Shown: piece by piece, positions 1-12,968 of the stretch
How positions within the stretch are numbered: position 1 is the stretch's first letter
Layout: each line of letters begins with the position of its first letter
The notes under the pieces: model-generated
Database searches by the model: none
What the model saw: the letters and a program-made list of their open reading frames with translations, nothing else
Told to the model about the DNA's origin: nothing
Origin: Mariannaea sp. PMI_226
Lineage: Eukaryota > Ascomycota > Sordariomycetes > Hypocreales > Nectriaceae
DNA: 64,000 nucleotides
NCBI GenBank assembly: GCA_024336345.1
Contig: JANFOG010000003.1
Coordinates: 1,866,501 to 1,930,500, forward strand
Direction of reading: 5' to 3'
Program-made: the position numbers and the translations under genes

Positions 1-2633
1 GCTAGTGTTGATGCTCCATCGATGAACAAGATTGTTTGACCAACCAATACAGCAGTCTACCATAACCAAATCAAGTGACATAGGACGGTTCGGAGCTGGC
101 CAGCAGGGGAATAGTGGCTGATCTTACAGCCATCCCAGCGCCGATTGACACGTCTTGAATGACGAGTGTCGAAAACACCTCGCCAGGGGGATCACACTAC
201 GCAACTTAGGAAACTCTACTTGACGTTACTAGGAGGAAGGGATAATTATGATATCAACTAAGTAGGTATTTACCGAGCTGCGGTCCGCACGAGGGAACGG
301 CCCGGGACGGAGCTGACACCGACAAGGGGTCAAGCAAGGCCAACTAAATCTTGGTTAGGTGGTAGTTTCGCTCATTGAGGCGACATCAAGAGCTCCTATA
401 ATGGTAGTGCTGCTGGAAAATGACTCGCGTGAGGCCCATTGCAGCAATCGCTGAGATTAGCATCCACCGACTTTTGCTTCTTGTCACAAAGCTCTTTACT
501 AGTATTTTGCAATGAGAAGCTATTCATAGATGAGGAAGCAATGAGCATAGTTAACCCATTATCCTGGCGTCTGGAGATCAGTGTGCTGGGGCGATAAGAA
601 ATCGTCCTACGGGAGATTCCAGGGCAAATGGGAAAAGCGATGGCCAAGGACGACGAGAGATGAAACATGTTGAATACTGATCACACTCGGTGTGGCGTAC
701 GGCTGACTGGAAGTGCAACAGGGATGAGTTCCTCGGTGAGCCGTGCGGCTGAAATCCAACCGGGACGATCGATTCGGTGTGGCGTGCGGCTGAGAGCAAT
801 GTACAGTTGTTTGTTCAAGTATTTATTTACTTATTTAGTTATTCATCCTCTTCATGAGTTGCTTCCTGGTGAGAATTTTGATGTTCCCACTAGTGTCGAA
901 TTGCTTGGACATGGCAGTCTCCGTGAGAGGCGAATCTGTCCCTTGACATGCGCCTTTATTAGGAGAGGAGGCGAGGGAAAAGACTGCAACAAGCACCGGG
1001 ACAAACAAAAGCAAATATGCTTGAAAACTCCCATATTTCGTGTTTGCCCTCCACATCGGTGACGCGTGCGGCTGAATGTCGATCACAAGAGCGGGTTCCG
1101 GAGGAGAATCGCCAATTGCATCTTCCCCCACCTTACGGCTGTTCTGTACGCTGTCAAATTTTGAGGCCAGCGTGGGAAGTAAAAAAGTGTTACAGTTTTC
1201 TCATTCACCAGTACGGCTTTTGCTTGAGCCATTTGGCCTGTCGGCAGTAGATTCTTTGCAAGATGAAATGCATATTCACTTGCCACGCTGGTTCGTCGAC
1301 ATTTGTGGATGTCGAGATGATTCCTGTAATGCATTGGGGCTGTCCAGATGAAAAGGGGGATCGGGGAACTGCTCCCCGGTCCCCGTCAAGGCCTAAACCT
1401 CATCGCGTCTGTTTGCACAGCAAGTGGCTTCAATTCTCGGTGTGATATAATGCGGTTGATGTGGCACAGAACCCAGATTGCTCTGTACAGTAGTTTGATC
1501 CCGGGGAAGGGGATAGAATCCCACGTCCCCGGGTGAAACTTCAAAAGTGCCCAGAGCCAATCATCTCTGACCGGAATATCAACCGTTCTGATCCGGTAAA
1601 CGGGTGTCATAGCCGTGTTCCCCGGGAATTTTCAATTTATTTTATTTTATTTCTTGCTTTTTGAATGGTTTTTCTTCTTCTGCCCTCTTTTCACAAGCCA
1701 TCAATACACAGTAGGTCCAAAGGCTTGAGTCCTGCATGGGTTTCCCCTATGAGACTGGGACCAAGCGGTCCGGCTCGGTCAAGAAACAAGCAAAAGATCA
1801 GACGTCTGCGACATACCGGCAGCGAAACAGGAAGATGCACCAGTAGCTTCATACTGAAGCCATAATTTCGTTACTCGCCAAGATAACACTTCACATAGGT
1901 CCCGAGTCTTATTTGCTGATCTTTGCTGAACTCCCCACACCGTCGGGCGGGTGAGGGTTGAATGTGCTGAACGGTCAACGATGGAGCTGGCTCATATCCT
2001 CGGCGACTTCTCACACGGAATTCCTCACCACGGTGAGAAGTATTTCTCACTGTATCAAAGTCGGTGTACTCCTTTTGAGATCATTGCTAGTTTGAGCACC
2101 TCTCTCCAATAGAGATACATGCAAGCCATAGAGGCTGACGATTGGAGTACAAGTTATGTAGTATTCATAGCACATACGAATGACTGGTATTGGTCGGTGA
2201 TAGCTTGTGCTGAGAGCAGGAATCAAAGTCTTTCAAGTTGACCTGCCTCCATTGCCTAGCTACGTGCCTAAGTTACTTGGAGTGTGACCTGCGTCTTGCG
2301 AAAGATTTTGTTGCGATCATGGACCTCAGAGTACAGTACAGTAGTTATCTGGGTCATTGTGTTGTAGCATCCCCAGAAGCTGGTCCACTGCTCCCAAAGA
2401 AGACGAGGATACAAACAGACTACGTAATAAGGTCGCTGTAGGTGTCGATCTCCCGCATTCCGATACTTCTATTCGGAGGATATTCCTGACGCCTTGCGGG
2501 TCTCGTCCCACAAACGTGGGGACTATGGCTTCTTTCATTCTTCCCGAGACTTCGTGTCTACCTCAGTCTGAAAACAAGTATCTTGCTGCAGAGAAGATTT
2601 TCTCATGTTGATTGCTTCCGAGTAAAAGCGCCA
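1..2633. other. Intergenic, no intact gene seen
   Basis: No open frame here has recognisable domain content or a plausible intron-exon structure. The one structured element is a set of four 20-bp repeats at 687-1075, listed separately. Around 1500-1640 there are several CCGGGGA and CCGG-N-GTAA type stretches, but I cannot link them to a regulator. Nothing else stands out. Confidence 0.5.
687..1075 (+). repeat. Four dispersed copies of a 20-bp GC-rich repeat
   Basis: Copies of TCGGTGNNGCGTRCGGCTGA lie at 687-706, 733-752, 774-793 and 1056-1075, all in the same orientation. One copy has GCC in place of GCG. Differences are confined mainly to the two bases after TCGGTG and one purine. The spacings are 46, 41 and 282 bp, so this is not a simple tandem array. 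The copies fall in different reading frames, which argues against a protein repeat and for a DNA-level element such as a binding-site cluster or minisatellite remnant. Confidence 0.7.
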
Positions 2634-3242
2634 TCATTCCACTGCTCGGAGCATTCTCCTCGAGAGGTTTCGGAATCCAGACCTTGGCATCAAATAATCA
2701 AGGTCGGATTTGATGCTTCGAGGTCCTCTCCCATAGGCTGCACTGTAGTCTCTAACGATGGTGACAATCTTGTCAATATCTCGTCTGGTATCAAAGTGCA
2801 GATGCGGATTCACCACCCACTCGATATGGAGAGGCCGTCTATACCCGAGTTATGGCAAAGATACCAAATCAAATCGCTCCAGATACAAGTGCAGATGTTT
2901 CTTCTTGGATTCAATTCCGTCCCAAGCCGGGCTGGTGATACCTCCGTCGCACAACGGAGACCGAGTTCTTGGTCTCGGGTGACGAGCCCAGTCACATTCA
3001 TGCCTTGATCGCCAATATTGTTTTTTTTTTCGCTCTGGATATCAATGTATGGCCTCACATGAGCGGATAGTGAAGGATCCGAAACAGCGGCCAATCATTC
3101 GGTAGCTCTCTCTCGGATCCCACTTGGCCCGACATCTCATCAGTGACTGTGGCTGCAGTCCCCAGTCAAAATACCATCCGGCCAAGGCCAATAGGAAGCC
3201 AATAACTCTTCTCGCAACTTGGATCGGTGATTTCTTGAAAAT
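2634..3242 (-). pseudogene. Decayed protein-coding gene, family unknown
   Basis: One minus-strand frame is open for 66, 63 and 71 codons, interrupted only by TGA at 3042-3044 and TAA at 2850-2852, and ends with TGA at 2634-2636. The translated segments look like a folded protein, for example HIEWVVNPHLHFDTRRDI and VTIVRDYSAAYGRGPRSIKS, rather than the low-complexity text of the surrounding frames. Both stops could come from one C-to-T change (CGA to TGA, CAA to TAA), the direction expected from RIP or cytosine deamination. There is a run of ten A at 3021-3030 on this strand. No ATG-initiated intact version is present. I do not recognise the family; chance openness is the main alternative. Confidence 0.4.
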
Positions 3243-6200
3243 TCATAGTGGAGTACTTGAATTCAATAAACCAATGAGCGCCTGATACTACATGATGGTC
3301 ATCAGCTGACAGAAGAGAAAAAGAGTCCCAAAGATTCTGAGACCTGAGATAGGCAAGAAACAATGGAACCTTACGTCTTACATGGAGGAGTGGATTCGAG
3401 TTAATAACCTCCGTTCAACCACATTCCTGGATTTCACCGACTTTTGAAGTGGAAAAAAAAACAATTCTGTTCAATATCGGAAGCCCGAGACCTGTATGCT
3501 GAAAAATATATCCCGTGGCGTTTTCTAGACTCCGCTCGCAGCTGAAGCATTGTCTGGCCTCAACTCCAAACGAAGGGTGTGAACACGGAAAAGAATGTTC
3601 GAGACCTAAGGCCAATAATAGTCGATCATTTCTCCAATTGGCTTGTCAAAAGCCTCCTCTCCGGCTATCGATGGCATGTCACGGCGATCTTGGCTCCGAA
3701 TTCGACGTAAACCAGATAGTTTAGTCCATTCATCTGGAGTAGCGAGGATTTGAGTGTATAGTTCCCGAAGAATTCCGTTTTGCATGATGGCATATATGTG
3801 ATATCTGAATCACAGAGTTACATCATGGCGTTAACTTTCTCTCCCGGGTTCTACCTCGCGACAATCTAGACATTGGACCACCGTTACCGTGTGATCGAGC
3901 CTTCAACTTTGCTTTTGCTAATCGTTACATTGTATTAAGCCACCAATGCCCAGAGACTTTTATTCGCATACTTACAACCTCTCGGCATATAACGGAGACA
4001 ATCTCTAATCCCGTTAATCGCCGACTTTGTCCTCATTAGATCCGAGAGGTCAAAACACGGCAAGAACCGGATGTTGTGTAACTGCATGTGCATACGATCA
4101 AGATAGGATGGCATATCCTCCATGAAGGAATAATTCCGCGAAGACGTACTGTCACAGAAGAGACAATTGGTTTCAGCTGCTTATCGATTTGCCTGTTTGA
4201 TTTCACTCTTCCTACTCTCATTAATCACTCAGATTCATTCCCTCAACAGACATTGTATTCGCTATTACCTCCATTGGAAGCCCCCATCGCATTAAGTATG
4301 TTTATCGGTGCAGTGACACAGCCGATTCGTACAACCTGAGCTGGCATAGTTGCTCTGGATCTCGTGTCGACTGGAGGAAATGTTTCCCAGACTGGTCTTC
4401 TACGCATTCAGTTGACTTGTCACGCCGTCCAACGCTTCGTTTTCGGGGTTCTACCTGGTTCCACTGGACAACACATTCATGGCAGAATATATCATGACAT
4501 GGTTAAGAATATAAAGAGATGGATTCTTTCACATCAATATTATAACATCCAACATTCGTATGAATGAGAGCTACAACACTGTAACAAACGACTATCAGTA
4601 GGTTCTTAGTTTCTTTGGATGTATGGTTTGGCCCTCCATCCCTAGGGTTCACATAATTTGAGATTACAAAAAAGGTCTCATGCCACATGCTACATTTGGA
4701 TAAGTTTTTTACACGAGAACGCTCTCGACTAACTATTTGTTCTTCAAAGCTGTGGGATTGTCAGAAATTAGGATCACACAGCATGCAAGACTGACTACAT
4801 GCTCTACACTAACTCGGCAGCTGTGAGAGACCGTGAGGAATACTTCAGAGAAAAAGGGTTCGAAGACTTGCCAGGATGGCTATGGGGGACCAGACCGACT
4901 TTTTCGACAACTACAAGCGTTAATTCTCCAGTAATCGTACCTCCTCGAATCGATCGAACCCCGCCGTAATCGTACATTTCGAATTTCCTTCCTGCGACCT
5001 TCCGACGAGCTCGAATCGAGACCTCGATCGAAAAGATTCCAACATTACGAATAACCAGGCCCGCGATCATCCCCGCGACCGTTGACATTCGCGACGTAAA
5101 CGACAGTATTAGGGAGAGGATGAAAAACAATTCGCAAAACTCCAGCTTTGAGGACGTTGAGGATCTTGGTCAGGTTGTGCTTGATATTTAGTCAGCGGGT
5201 GCAGTTCTGGGAGACATTATCAACCGTTAAAAGGTGGATTTGTGCGGGACAGAGATTATAAGTATGGTTGGTTCAGGTACCAGAGCCTAGAAGAGGTGGC
5301 CAACTACACGACACACATGTTTTTCAGTTGCTTTGAAGATACTATGGACGTGGACGGAGTCTCAAAGGTACCAAACACCTCATCACTGTGATGAAGGGCA
5401 TAGCTGATCCTTGAGGAACTGCAGTCTTGCCGACCAGGAAGATGAGTATTCACCAACCACAATAGGAGCTCGACCCGAATCCCGAACATCACCGTTGCGA
5501 TTTATACCGTTACGAAATTGTCGCCTAAATGACCCGATTAATACCTCAGCAAATAACTATACGGCAGTATACTGTTCCAGGTGTTCTCGCTCTGTTTGCG
5601 ATGTCGATAGAAACCCATTTGGGGATAAGAATAGCCCCAAGAAGGATCCGTCTTCCACACGATGATACCCCGTGAGGGTGGATATTCTGATGCTAAGGGC
5701 TCACGAAAAGAAAATAGTGTGATAAAGATGAAGAGATGAGAGATTGATTGAGATGGATGTTCTAGGGTGACAGCTTGTCGAATACGAAAGTCAATTTCGG
5801 GAGCGAATACTAGAAGTGCAAAGAAGGATAGAATTTAGAGTGAGGAAGATAGAAAGAGTGAGAAAGAGAGAGGACTGGAAGCTATGTTTAGCCAAGTTAT
5901 CAGAAATTATCGACAATACAGTCAGGGAGGTGGAGAATGGCCGACCTCTGTTTTGTAGAGTTGTGCTACGGCACACATCTGTCCTCCCATTCCCTATACG
6001 ATCCATCGAGAATACGGGTAAAACCACATGCTTCTCTTGGGGAAGATTTGTAATATTAATTGAGATTTATCTGAAAAAAGATGTAGATAATCTCTACAAC
6101 GAACAAAACCCCGCAGGCACCTCGATACTGGGCCGATAGAGTCAGACAACGGGGAGCCAATTATCATCAAAATGGATCATTAGAAATCTCGTTTTCGGGA

Positions 6201-8651
6201 GCCTCAGGTAGACTAATGGTTTTCGAATAAGAAACTAAGAAAGGGGGCCACAATCATGAAATCAATAGCGATAAGATCTTTACGTCAGTCAGTGAACCCA
6301 TGAAGATAACCGTCACATCCTGGACTCAGGCCTCGTCATACCTAGACGCCACCCTCTCCTTTTGCTTGACTAGTGAACTCTCACATGAACCCTAGAATAC
6401 CAAGTGGGAATTATTTTCACTAAGCTTAAATCCTCCGATGACAGGGATAGCTGTTTAGTCCTTCCATCCTTCTCTCACGTGAACGAGGAGATCGTAGGGC
6501 GAAAGTTCTATCAGCACAATGAAGCACTGGTGTCAGGGTAGAGTGGTAACTGCGCGAATTATAGCAATAGCCGGACGTGGAACAAAAGCAAGTAAGCGCA
6601 GAATCAATAAATTCATCCAAGAATCATTTGCCTTTTATTGTTGGCCTCGACAAGGGCAATCACATGTGTTCTGGGGTAAACAATGATGGTGTTTGATAAC
6701 TGGATTTCAAGAAACATCATCAAACTTGACATTACTTGTGAAAACTACTTGTGCAGTAAATAATACACAAAGAAAGAAACAAAAGGCAAAATACTGTAAG
6801 AAACGATCAACAACGCGAAGTAGTATAGGTGGGACACAAGCTAGTTGATCCCTTCTAGGTTCCGTGCCGTGTCTTGGATATTGCGGGTGGCGGGCGATTG
6901 GGCAGCGGCAATACTAGAGTGATTCACCTTAAAAAAGGGACAAGAACTGGATCATGTTTCAGGCAACAACAATACGAATTGTTTGAAGGAGGGAACTACA
7001 TGCGGAATAGTGAATACGGAAAAAGGGGAAGGAAAAAAGACGTCGAATGTTACTGTGGCACAATAACATTGACCATGCCACGGTAAGGAGCCTCGTGGAT
7101 ATGTGATGCAAACCTGTTCATGAACTGTGGTGGGATGGGGGTGGCTGGTAATTATTATATCCAAGCTTATGTGCCAGCTCTCTGAGGGAGAACCCCATCC
7201 ATCACTGCTCATTTCAAACGTTAGCCCCGGATCCCTTGAACAGAAAAGTTTTGATGCAAAGGGGTTCCTGGTTCCAGGGACGCGTCTGTACCCCAGAATC
7301 CGGACGCGCCATGGCGGTACGAAGTAAGTGGTGGTGGTGGCGGTGGGTTCGTCATAGATTTAGGAAGTTTGAAAAAACCCGAGGGGAAGGGGATGGAGAT
7401 GAGCGAAAGAGGGGGGGTTTGACGAGATGAGGCTGGCTGTCAAGCCTTGTCTCATGCCCCTGTTCCTCTGGTGGACGATCATGAGGCGACAAGAGCCCAC
7501 ATGCGTTACCTTATGCAAGCACTTTATGAAAAGAGGGCGGGCCACCCAACTTTGTACCCTGAGTTACGCTAGCACTATCAACGTCGCAGGTACGGAGTAC
7601 AGATTAAGGTACCTACAGATTACAGATTACAGTACTCAGGCGATGAGTAAGGCGAAAGAGGGGTTCATGCCCTGTCTTCCTTGTTTGACCTGCGACAGGC
7701 CCGCTCGTCATGTCACCAGCACATCCATCCATCCCATGGATCGGGTCCCCTCCCCCTCCCTCTCTGTCGAGGAGATCCCGTTCGATACTACGCCCTGATT
7801 CGACCTAGCGCACTGCTGGCGTTGGGGCTGTCCAGCGAAGCTCGTTGGAACAACGCATCAACCCACATCCACGCTATCGCACTTTGGCTCCACCCCTCGT
7901 AGCGTAGCTTCGCTGTACGTACACGACACGACAGGGCGGATGGATGTATGTATGTACAACACAATACGCGAAAAGAAAAGAAAAATTGTTGAATTGGTGT
8001 CGTGCGGTGTCGTGCGGTGTGAGTGGTTTGATTTTTCATATTTCAAACTCTTCTTCTTTTTCTCTCCCCTCCCACAAAATTGTTTTGACCTCTTTTCAAC
8101 TCTTTGCTTCCCTCCGAATGCTCAAACATTGACCAAACGTACGGTACGTTAGTGGCTTTTTTTTTTTTCTCTTCCCCTTCTCTCGTCCCCTGCCCTGCTC
8201 TTCTCAGTCAAGCTACAGGGGGCCCCTCCCACCCCCTCCGGGCCGCCCAGCGCCAGAACGGCCCGTCCGCCTGGCGCACTCGTCCAATGGCGGGGCAGTT
8301 TCTTGGTGGCTGGGGGAAAAAATAGCCTCCATCAACACCACCACCAGCCTTCTCACTTCTTTGCATCAGCTTCAATCTTTGCCCAACCTCTCGCCTAAAC
8401 GATGCTTCATAGACCTACCATAACCCAATTCTCGCCCAAATCCGCCCAATATGCAGTTCCTGTTCTTGTTCCATCTCATCTCTCGTCCTCAATTGGCCAA
8501 CCGGTTTTTGCTTGGCTTCGTCATTGAGTCGTCGAGTGGGTGTCGTCGTTGCTTGTTGGCGCTGAGCGAAAGTTCGCTCTTGTGATAGTTTCCTGCAGTC
8601 CTACCCCCCCTTCTTCTGCTTCTTTTTCCTCTTTTGAAACCTGTTTACGCC
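3243..8651. other. Intergenic, then promoter and leader of the DUF3433 gene
   Basis: No convincing gene. About 4.8-6.1 kb contains several broken frames that may be remnants, but none resolves into a known family. The stretch from about 7.9 kb is pyrimidine-rich (long T and CT tracts around 8040-8190 and 8740-8820) and is the likely promoter and 5' leader of the gene starting at 8652. A TACGGAGTA motif lies at 7591-7599 and a 10-bp tandem duplication around 8000. Confidence 0.45.
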
Positions 8652-11480
8652 ATGAACTTCCAGAACATGAACTTCCAAGCGGTGGAACCCCCTCGTATGT
8701 AAAAAACCGAACCTGTTCCCCAGCTGACCGTTGAAAAAGCTGGCATCAACCTTCTGCCTTCTTTTTTTGCCTTTTCACCCTTCTTCCAGATTTTCTAATT
8801 CCTTTTAACATTCTTTTTTTTTTCTACCCCGGCGATTTCGCTGACGTCTCTCGTTTCTCTTGCAGGTCAAGGGCCTCCTACCTTTTCTACCGATCCCTCT
8901 CGTCGAGACGGCGACGAAGACGAGGACAACTTCTCTCTCCCCACTCTCCGCCCATATTATGATCTCAGTCAACGCCGCGTAAGCCACTCCCACAACAACT
9001 CTCTCTCAACACAAGCCGCCGTTCTTCACGCCCCTTCACCACCGTCGCTATCAGGTTCCCCCACCGAAATTTACGGCCCGGATCGGTTGTTCCCTGGTGG
9101 CCCGCCAGTGCATCCCAATTTCAGCCATAAGCGAGCGCCCTCCGCGCCCTCCGCTCCCAGGACTTCGGGTGAACACACGGTCCGCTTCGACGAGGCGCAG
9201 CTTGCTATGTTTGCTGCAGAAAACTCAGCACGCATGGCAAATATAAAGGATGAGCTGGCTAGTGCAGCCGGAAAGGTCACTCCTGGTGTTGATGATACAC
9301 CCTACATCCAGTACGCTCTCAATGCGCTAACCCAGCCGCGCGTGGGTCCCGCTCCTGTACATATCCCTTCGACCTCTTCCAAGGACTACTCGGAGGATGG
9401 CTACACGCAACCTCGAAGACTGCCGGATGAGGAACAAGGGCTCCCTGTTTTGACGCCTCCTAAACCCGCCTATGTTGAGGACCGTTTGCCCGTCGAGAGC
9501 TCCGAGTTGCCTGAGAGGTACGAAGAGCCCGCAGCATACGGAAAACGTCCAACATCGATGAATAAGGAGGAGTCGAGGCGTCTTCAGAGAGAACTGGAGT
9601 CAGACCCGGAGTCCAGCCATGACACTGTGGTTCACCATAATATCCCAGTCAGATCCGACTCTCCAACTCCATCCGCCCAATCCACCCCTTCTCGCCACGC
9701 TCCAGTCATCATGAGTCGCAAGCCTAAACGGACCTCCAGGTCAACTCCGGTAGAGAGGGCTCATCCCCCTCTGGATTACAAGCCTCCCATTCTTCGACTT
9801 TGGTCTATGCTTTTGCTCATGCTCGCATGTGCTCTCATGATCGCCGCCCTCATCTTTTCTGCCGTGTACTCAGATTCTGGTGATGGTCTGACGCCATATC
9901 CCGGAACTATTTACAGCGGCCAGTACTTCTTGTTCCGCATCCTCCCCCAGATTCTTGCCGCTGTCATCCTCATCTATGCCCAGAGCGTCGAGGCAACTTC
10001 GCGGCGCATCCTACCCTTCGCTAACATGGCCAATGAGGAACCCAGCGTGCGGTACCTTGCACTGTTTCGGGACATGTACCCCAATACGTTCCTATTGCCC
10101 TCCTTCACCGGACCCTGGCAGTTCCAGGTCTTCAGTGTGGCGACTTGGCTCACCAACTTCACCATTCCACTGATGAGCGCGGCCTTCACTTGCGTCTTTC
10201 ACGACCACAAGTGGGTGTGGGCTGCTGTTCAGGCGGTCGTCTGGACCCTTGTCGCCATCTACATTGTCCTGCTGGTAGCAACAATCTTGTTGATGATTTT
10301 CTGGGTTCGTCGCTGGACTGGACTGCTGTGGGATGTTCGCTCCATCGGCCATCTCCTGCCCCTTCTCAATCAGAGCACCACCACCAAGTCTTATGAGAAC
10401 GTGGACGTGGTGCAGCTTGAGACTCTCTTCCAGGCTCAGCTCCGAGACCGACACTTTGACAGGCTTGGCTACTGGCAAATGGACGGCCAGCGGGTCGGTG
10501 GCATGTGGTATGGCATCGGTTCAGTGGCTAACGAGGACGACTTCCGCGGCCGACAGGCTTACAGCGTGGTTCCCAAGAAATATACAATCTCTCCAGCTTC
10601 CTCCCGGGATGACCTCGAGGCCGAGGCTCAGTACATGCGCCACCGCTACCAGCCCTTTGCCCTGCGAGACATGACCATTGTTACCTCGATCCTCATCATG
10701 ATCTTCCTCATCGTCGCCATCCTCGTCGTGTCTTTCCTGCCCCAGACTAGGATCGATCAAGGTTTCCTGCCGCTCGTTGCTGCCAGGCCGGGCAAGGGCG
10801 CGTTTTCAGCTGCCAACTTCCTGTACGGTTTTGTCCCATCCTTGTTGGGCATGGTCATGTTCCTCCTGTTCCAGAGCCTGGATCTGTCGTTTCGCGTGCT
10901 TCAGCCGTGGGCGGAGCTGTCCAAGGACTCGGGTTCCATTGCCCAAAGGTCCATTCTCGCAGACTATGCGGCCTGCCTGCCATTCCAGGTCGTGTTCAAG
11001 GCCGCCAGGAACGGCCACTGGCGCCTTGCAGTCATCTCGCTCATGTCCACGCTTTTCGTCTTCGTCCCCATCCTTGCTGGCGGCCTCTTCATGGCCCTTA
11101 CCACAGCCAGTGGCACCGTCAAGATGTTCCCCAACATGCCAGTCTTTGGTGTTTGCCTGGCATTCCTGTTTCTCTATTTGGGTTGCCTGGCCCTCATGTT
11201 ACCAGGCCGACGCTCCCTCCGTCTCCCTCACAAGACCACCTGCCTCGCCGAGCTGGTCAGTCTTTGTTCCGCAGAGGAGACGGTCCGCGATCCTATCTTC
11301 CAAGGCGTCCGCTCCGCTGGAGATCTTGAATTCCGTCTTGGCCTAGATCGAGCCGACTCCCGCGAGCAAACAATGTGGTTCTTCGGCGTGGCCGCAGGAA
11401 GGGACGAGCGTCGCCTCAGTGTGCGCCCATTCAAACGATTTACGGAGAAAACAATGCGATCCACCCGATCCGCGAGGTGA
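8652..11480 (+). CDS. DUF3433-family multi-pass membrane protein
   Basis: Fungal membrane protein of unknown biochemical role. Two exons are inferred: 8652-8694 (ATG in CGCCATGAAC) and 8866-11480, with a 171-nt intron (GTATGT donor, TTGCAG acceptor). The join is in frame and gives 885 aa. The first residues repeat themselves (MNFQN, MNFQA). Residues up to about 320 are hydrophilic, proline- and serine-rich and probably cytosolic. From about 320 to 795 there are hydrophobic spans in two groups separated by a loop, including LLLMLACALMIAALIFSAVY and MTIVTSILIMIFLIVAILVV, plus the YWQMDGQRVGGMWYGIG-type stretch seen in DUF3433 proteins. Many family members are longer, with a clear second copy of the domain, and here the second half looks like that second unit. 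The basic tail (KRFTEKTMRSTRSAR) is probably cytosolic. Assignment rests on remembered family character. Confidence 0.82.
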
Positions 11481-12968
11481 AAATGTCATATAATGTCTTT
11501 TTCATCTCTTTTTATTTAACGCACGTCATGTCGCTTTTACGTGTTTCTAATGATGAGAATGAAGGATCGCACTCTTCGATCCAAACAGGTTTGTTTCCAT
11601 GTTTTTGCATTTTTGTTTCTTCTTGATTTCTTTCACGCTTTACCAAACTCTCATGGCATTTGCGGGCATATTCGGACGGATAATTGTGTTTTGATTGATT
11701 TTTATTTCTCTATTTCTTTTTTTGGGGGGCATTGAAAGGGCGTTTGGCTAAAGAAAGAGGGATATCCAATGTTTTTACGTGTTAACGTATGTACGAGCGA
11801 TTAATGAAAGCGACGAGCGCTGCCTCGCGTGGGATTCAGCGGGGAAATGGTTATTGTTTTGTTGTTTACACTTGTTTGGAATGTCGCCTAGTTTCAAGTC
11901 AGCTGGGAATGCCTTTACGATAGAAATGTGTTGTGCGAGCAAATGGACGTACGTACTTATGTAACGAGTAAGGTACCTTAGTAAGGGTAGGGATATAATG
12001 AATGACAACACCCTCGGGAACTCCTCATCACACCATCTTTGAAGTGACTGGAATTCTGATCAATTCTGATCAATCAGTCGTGTGGGCACAGTGCCGAGTT
12101 CTGTTTATTAGTCCCATCGAGATGACAAAACACTACCTATCTATTCAACCAAACAACGAATACAAAAAAGTCCAGAGACGATTGAACCGTTGTAAGGAGG
12201 AAAGTAGGCTATCGAGGACACAACGCAGAGAGACATAGCAAGTAGATCACTTCACGTATTTTCATATCATTGGTGACAAAGAAGATAAATTCTGGTTGAT
12301 TGTGGAAGCCTAGTGTGGCTGGCTATTCTAAGTATACTTTCAACAAGACAAGAAAGCAGTCCTGTGTGCATGCTCCCTGTGTCCCTCTTTTGGGGAGGTC
12401 TCGTTTGGCTTTTTTCATCCATACTCCGTACCATCCTTGCTAATACCATGGTCTGCAGTTTCTCATAATATACCTACCTCAAGAAAGAGGCGAATTCAAT
12501 TTATCCCAAGCACCCAATACATGCGCATCCAGTCTCTATTCTGAGATGCGAGCATTCCATCGTTTTTTTTGTTCAGGTTCCTGGAATATAAATCATATCT
12601 ATCGCTCGTATCCGCGTTTCCCAGTCATCGCTTCCCACACCTATTTCCAGGTGAATATCATATCTTCCATGTCATGAAAGCTACCGGTCTAATAACCGAT
12701 TCGCATGAAGAAGACGTTCCGTATGTCATGCCGAGCTTAAATTATCCCAGCTAGTTGCGCAAGGGTCGTAATAAATGTGAAGAGGGGAACAAAGGAAAAG
12801 GGGAGAGAAAAAGAGAGAAAGAAAGACAGATCGTCGTGGTGGCCATTGCCATTAATATAATACATGTTAAAGAAGAAGGAATCGGGTTCTTGGAATCAAG
12901 ATTCCGTATGGTTGTCAATATTCATAAAGACAAGTTGAGTAAAAGAGCGTGAGTGTGATAGGACATTA
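11481..12968. other. Intergenic between convergent genes
   Basis: This holds the 3' regions of the plus-strand DUF3433 gene and the minus-strand 548-aa gene. It is AT-richer than the flanking exons, with an 11-bp direct duplication (AATTCTGATC core) near 12053-12073 and a TACTCCGTA motif at 12422-12430. No coding signal is seen. Confidence 0.5.

Noticed and set aside
4804..6139. Several 60-108-codon frames that might be a transposon relic
   Set aside because: No reverse transcriptase, integrase or transposase motif, no terminal repeats and no consistent strand; support is too weak to call.
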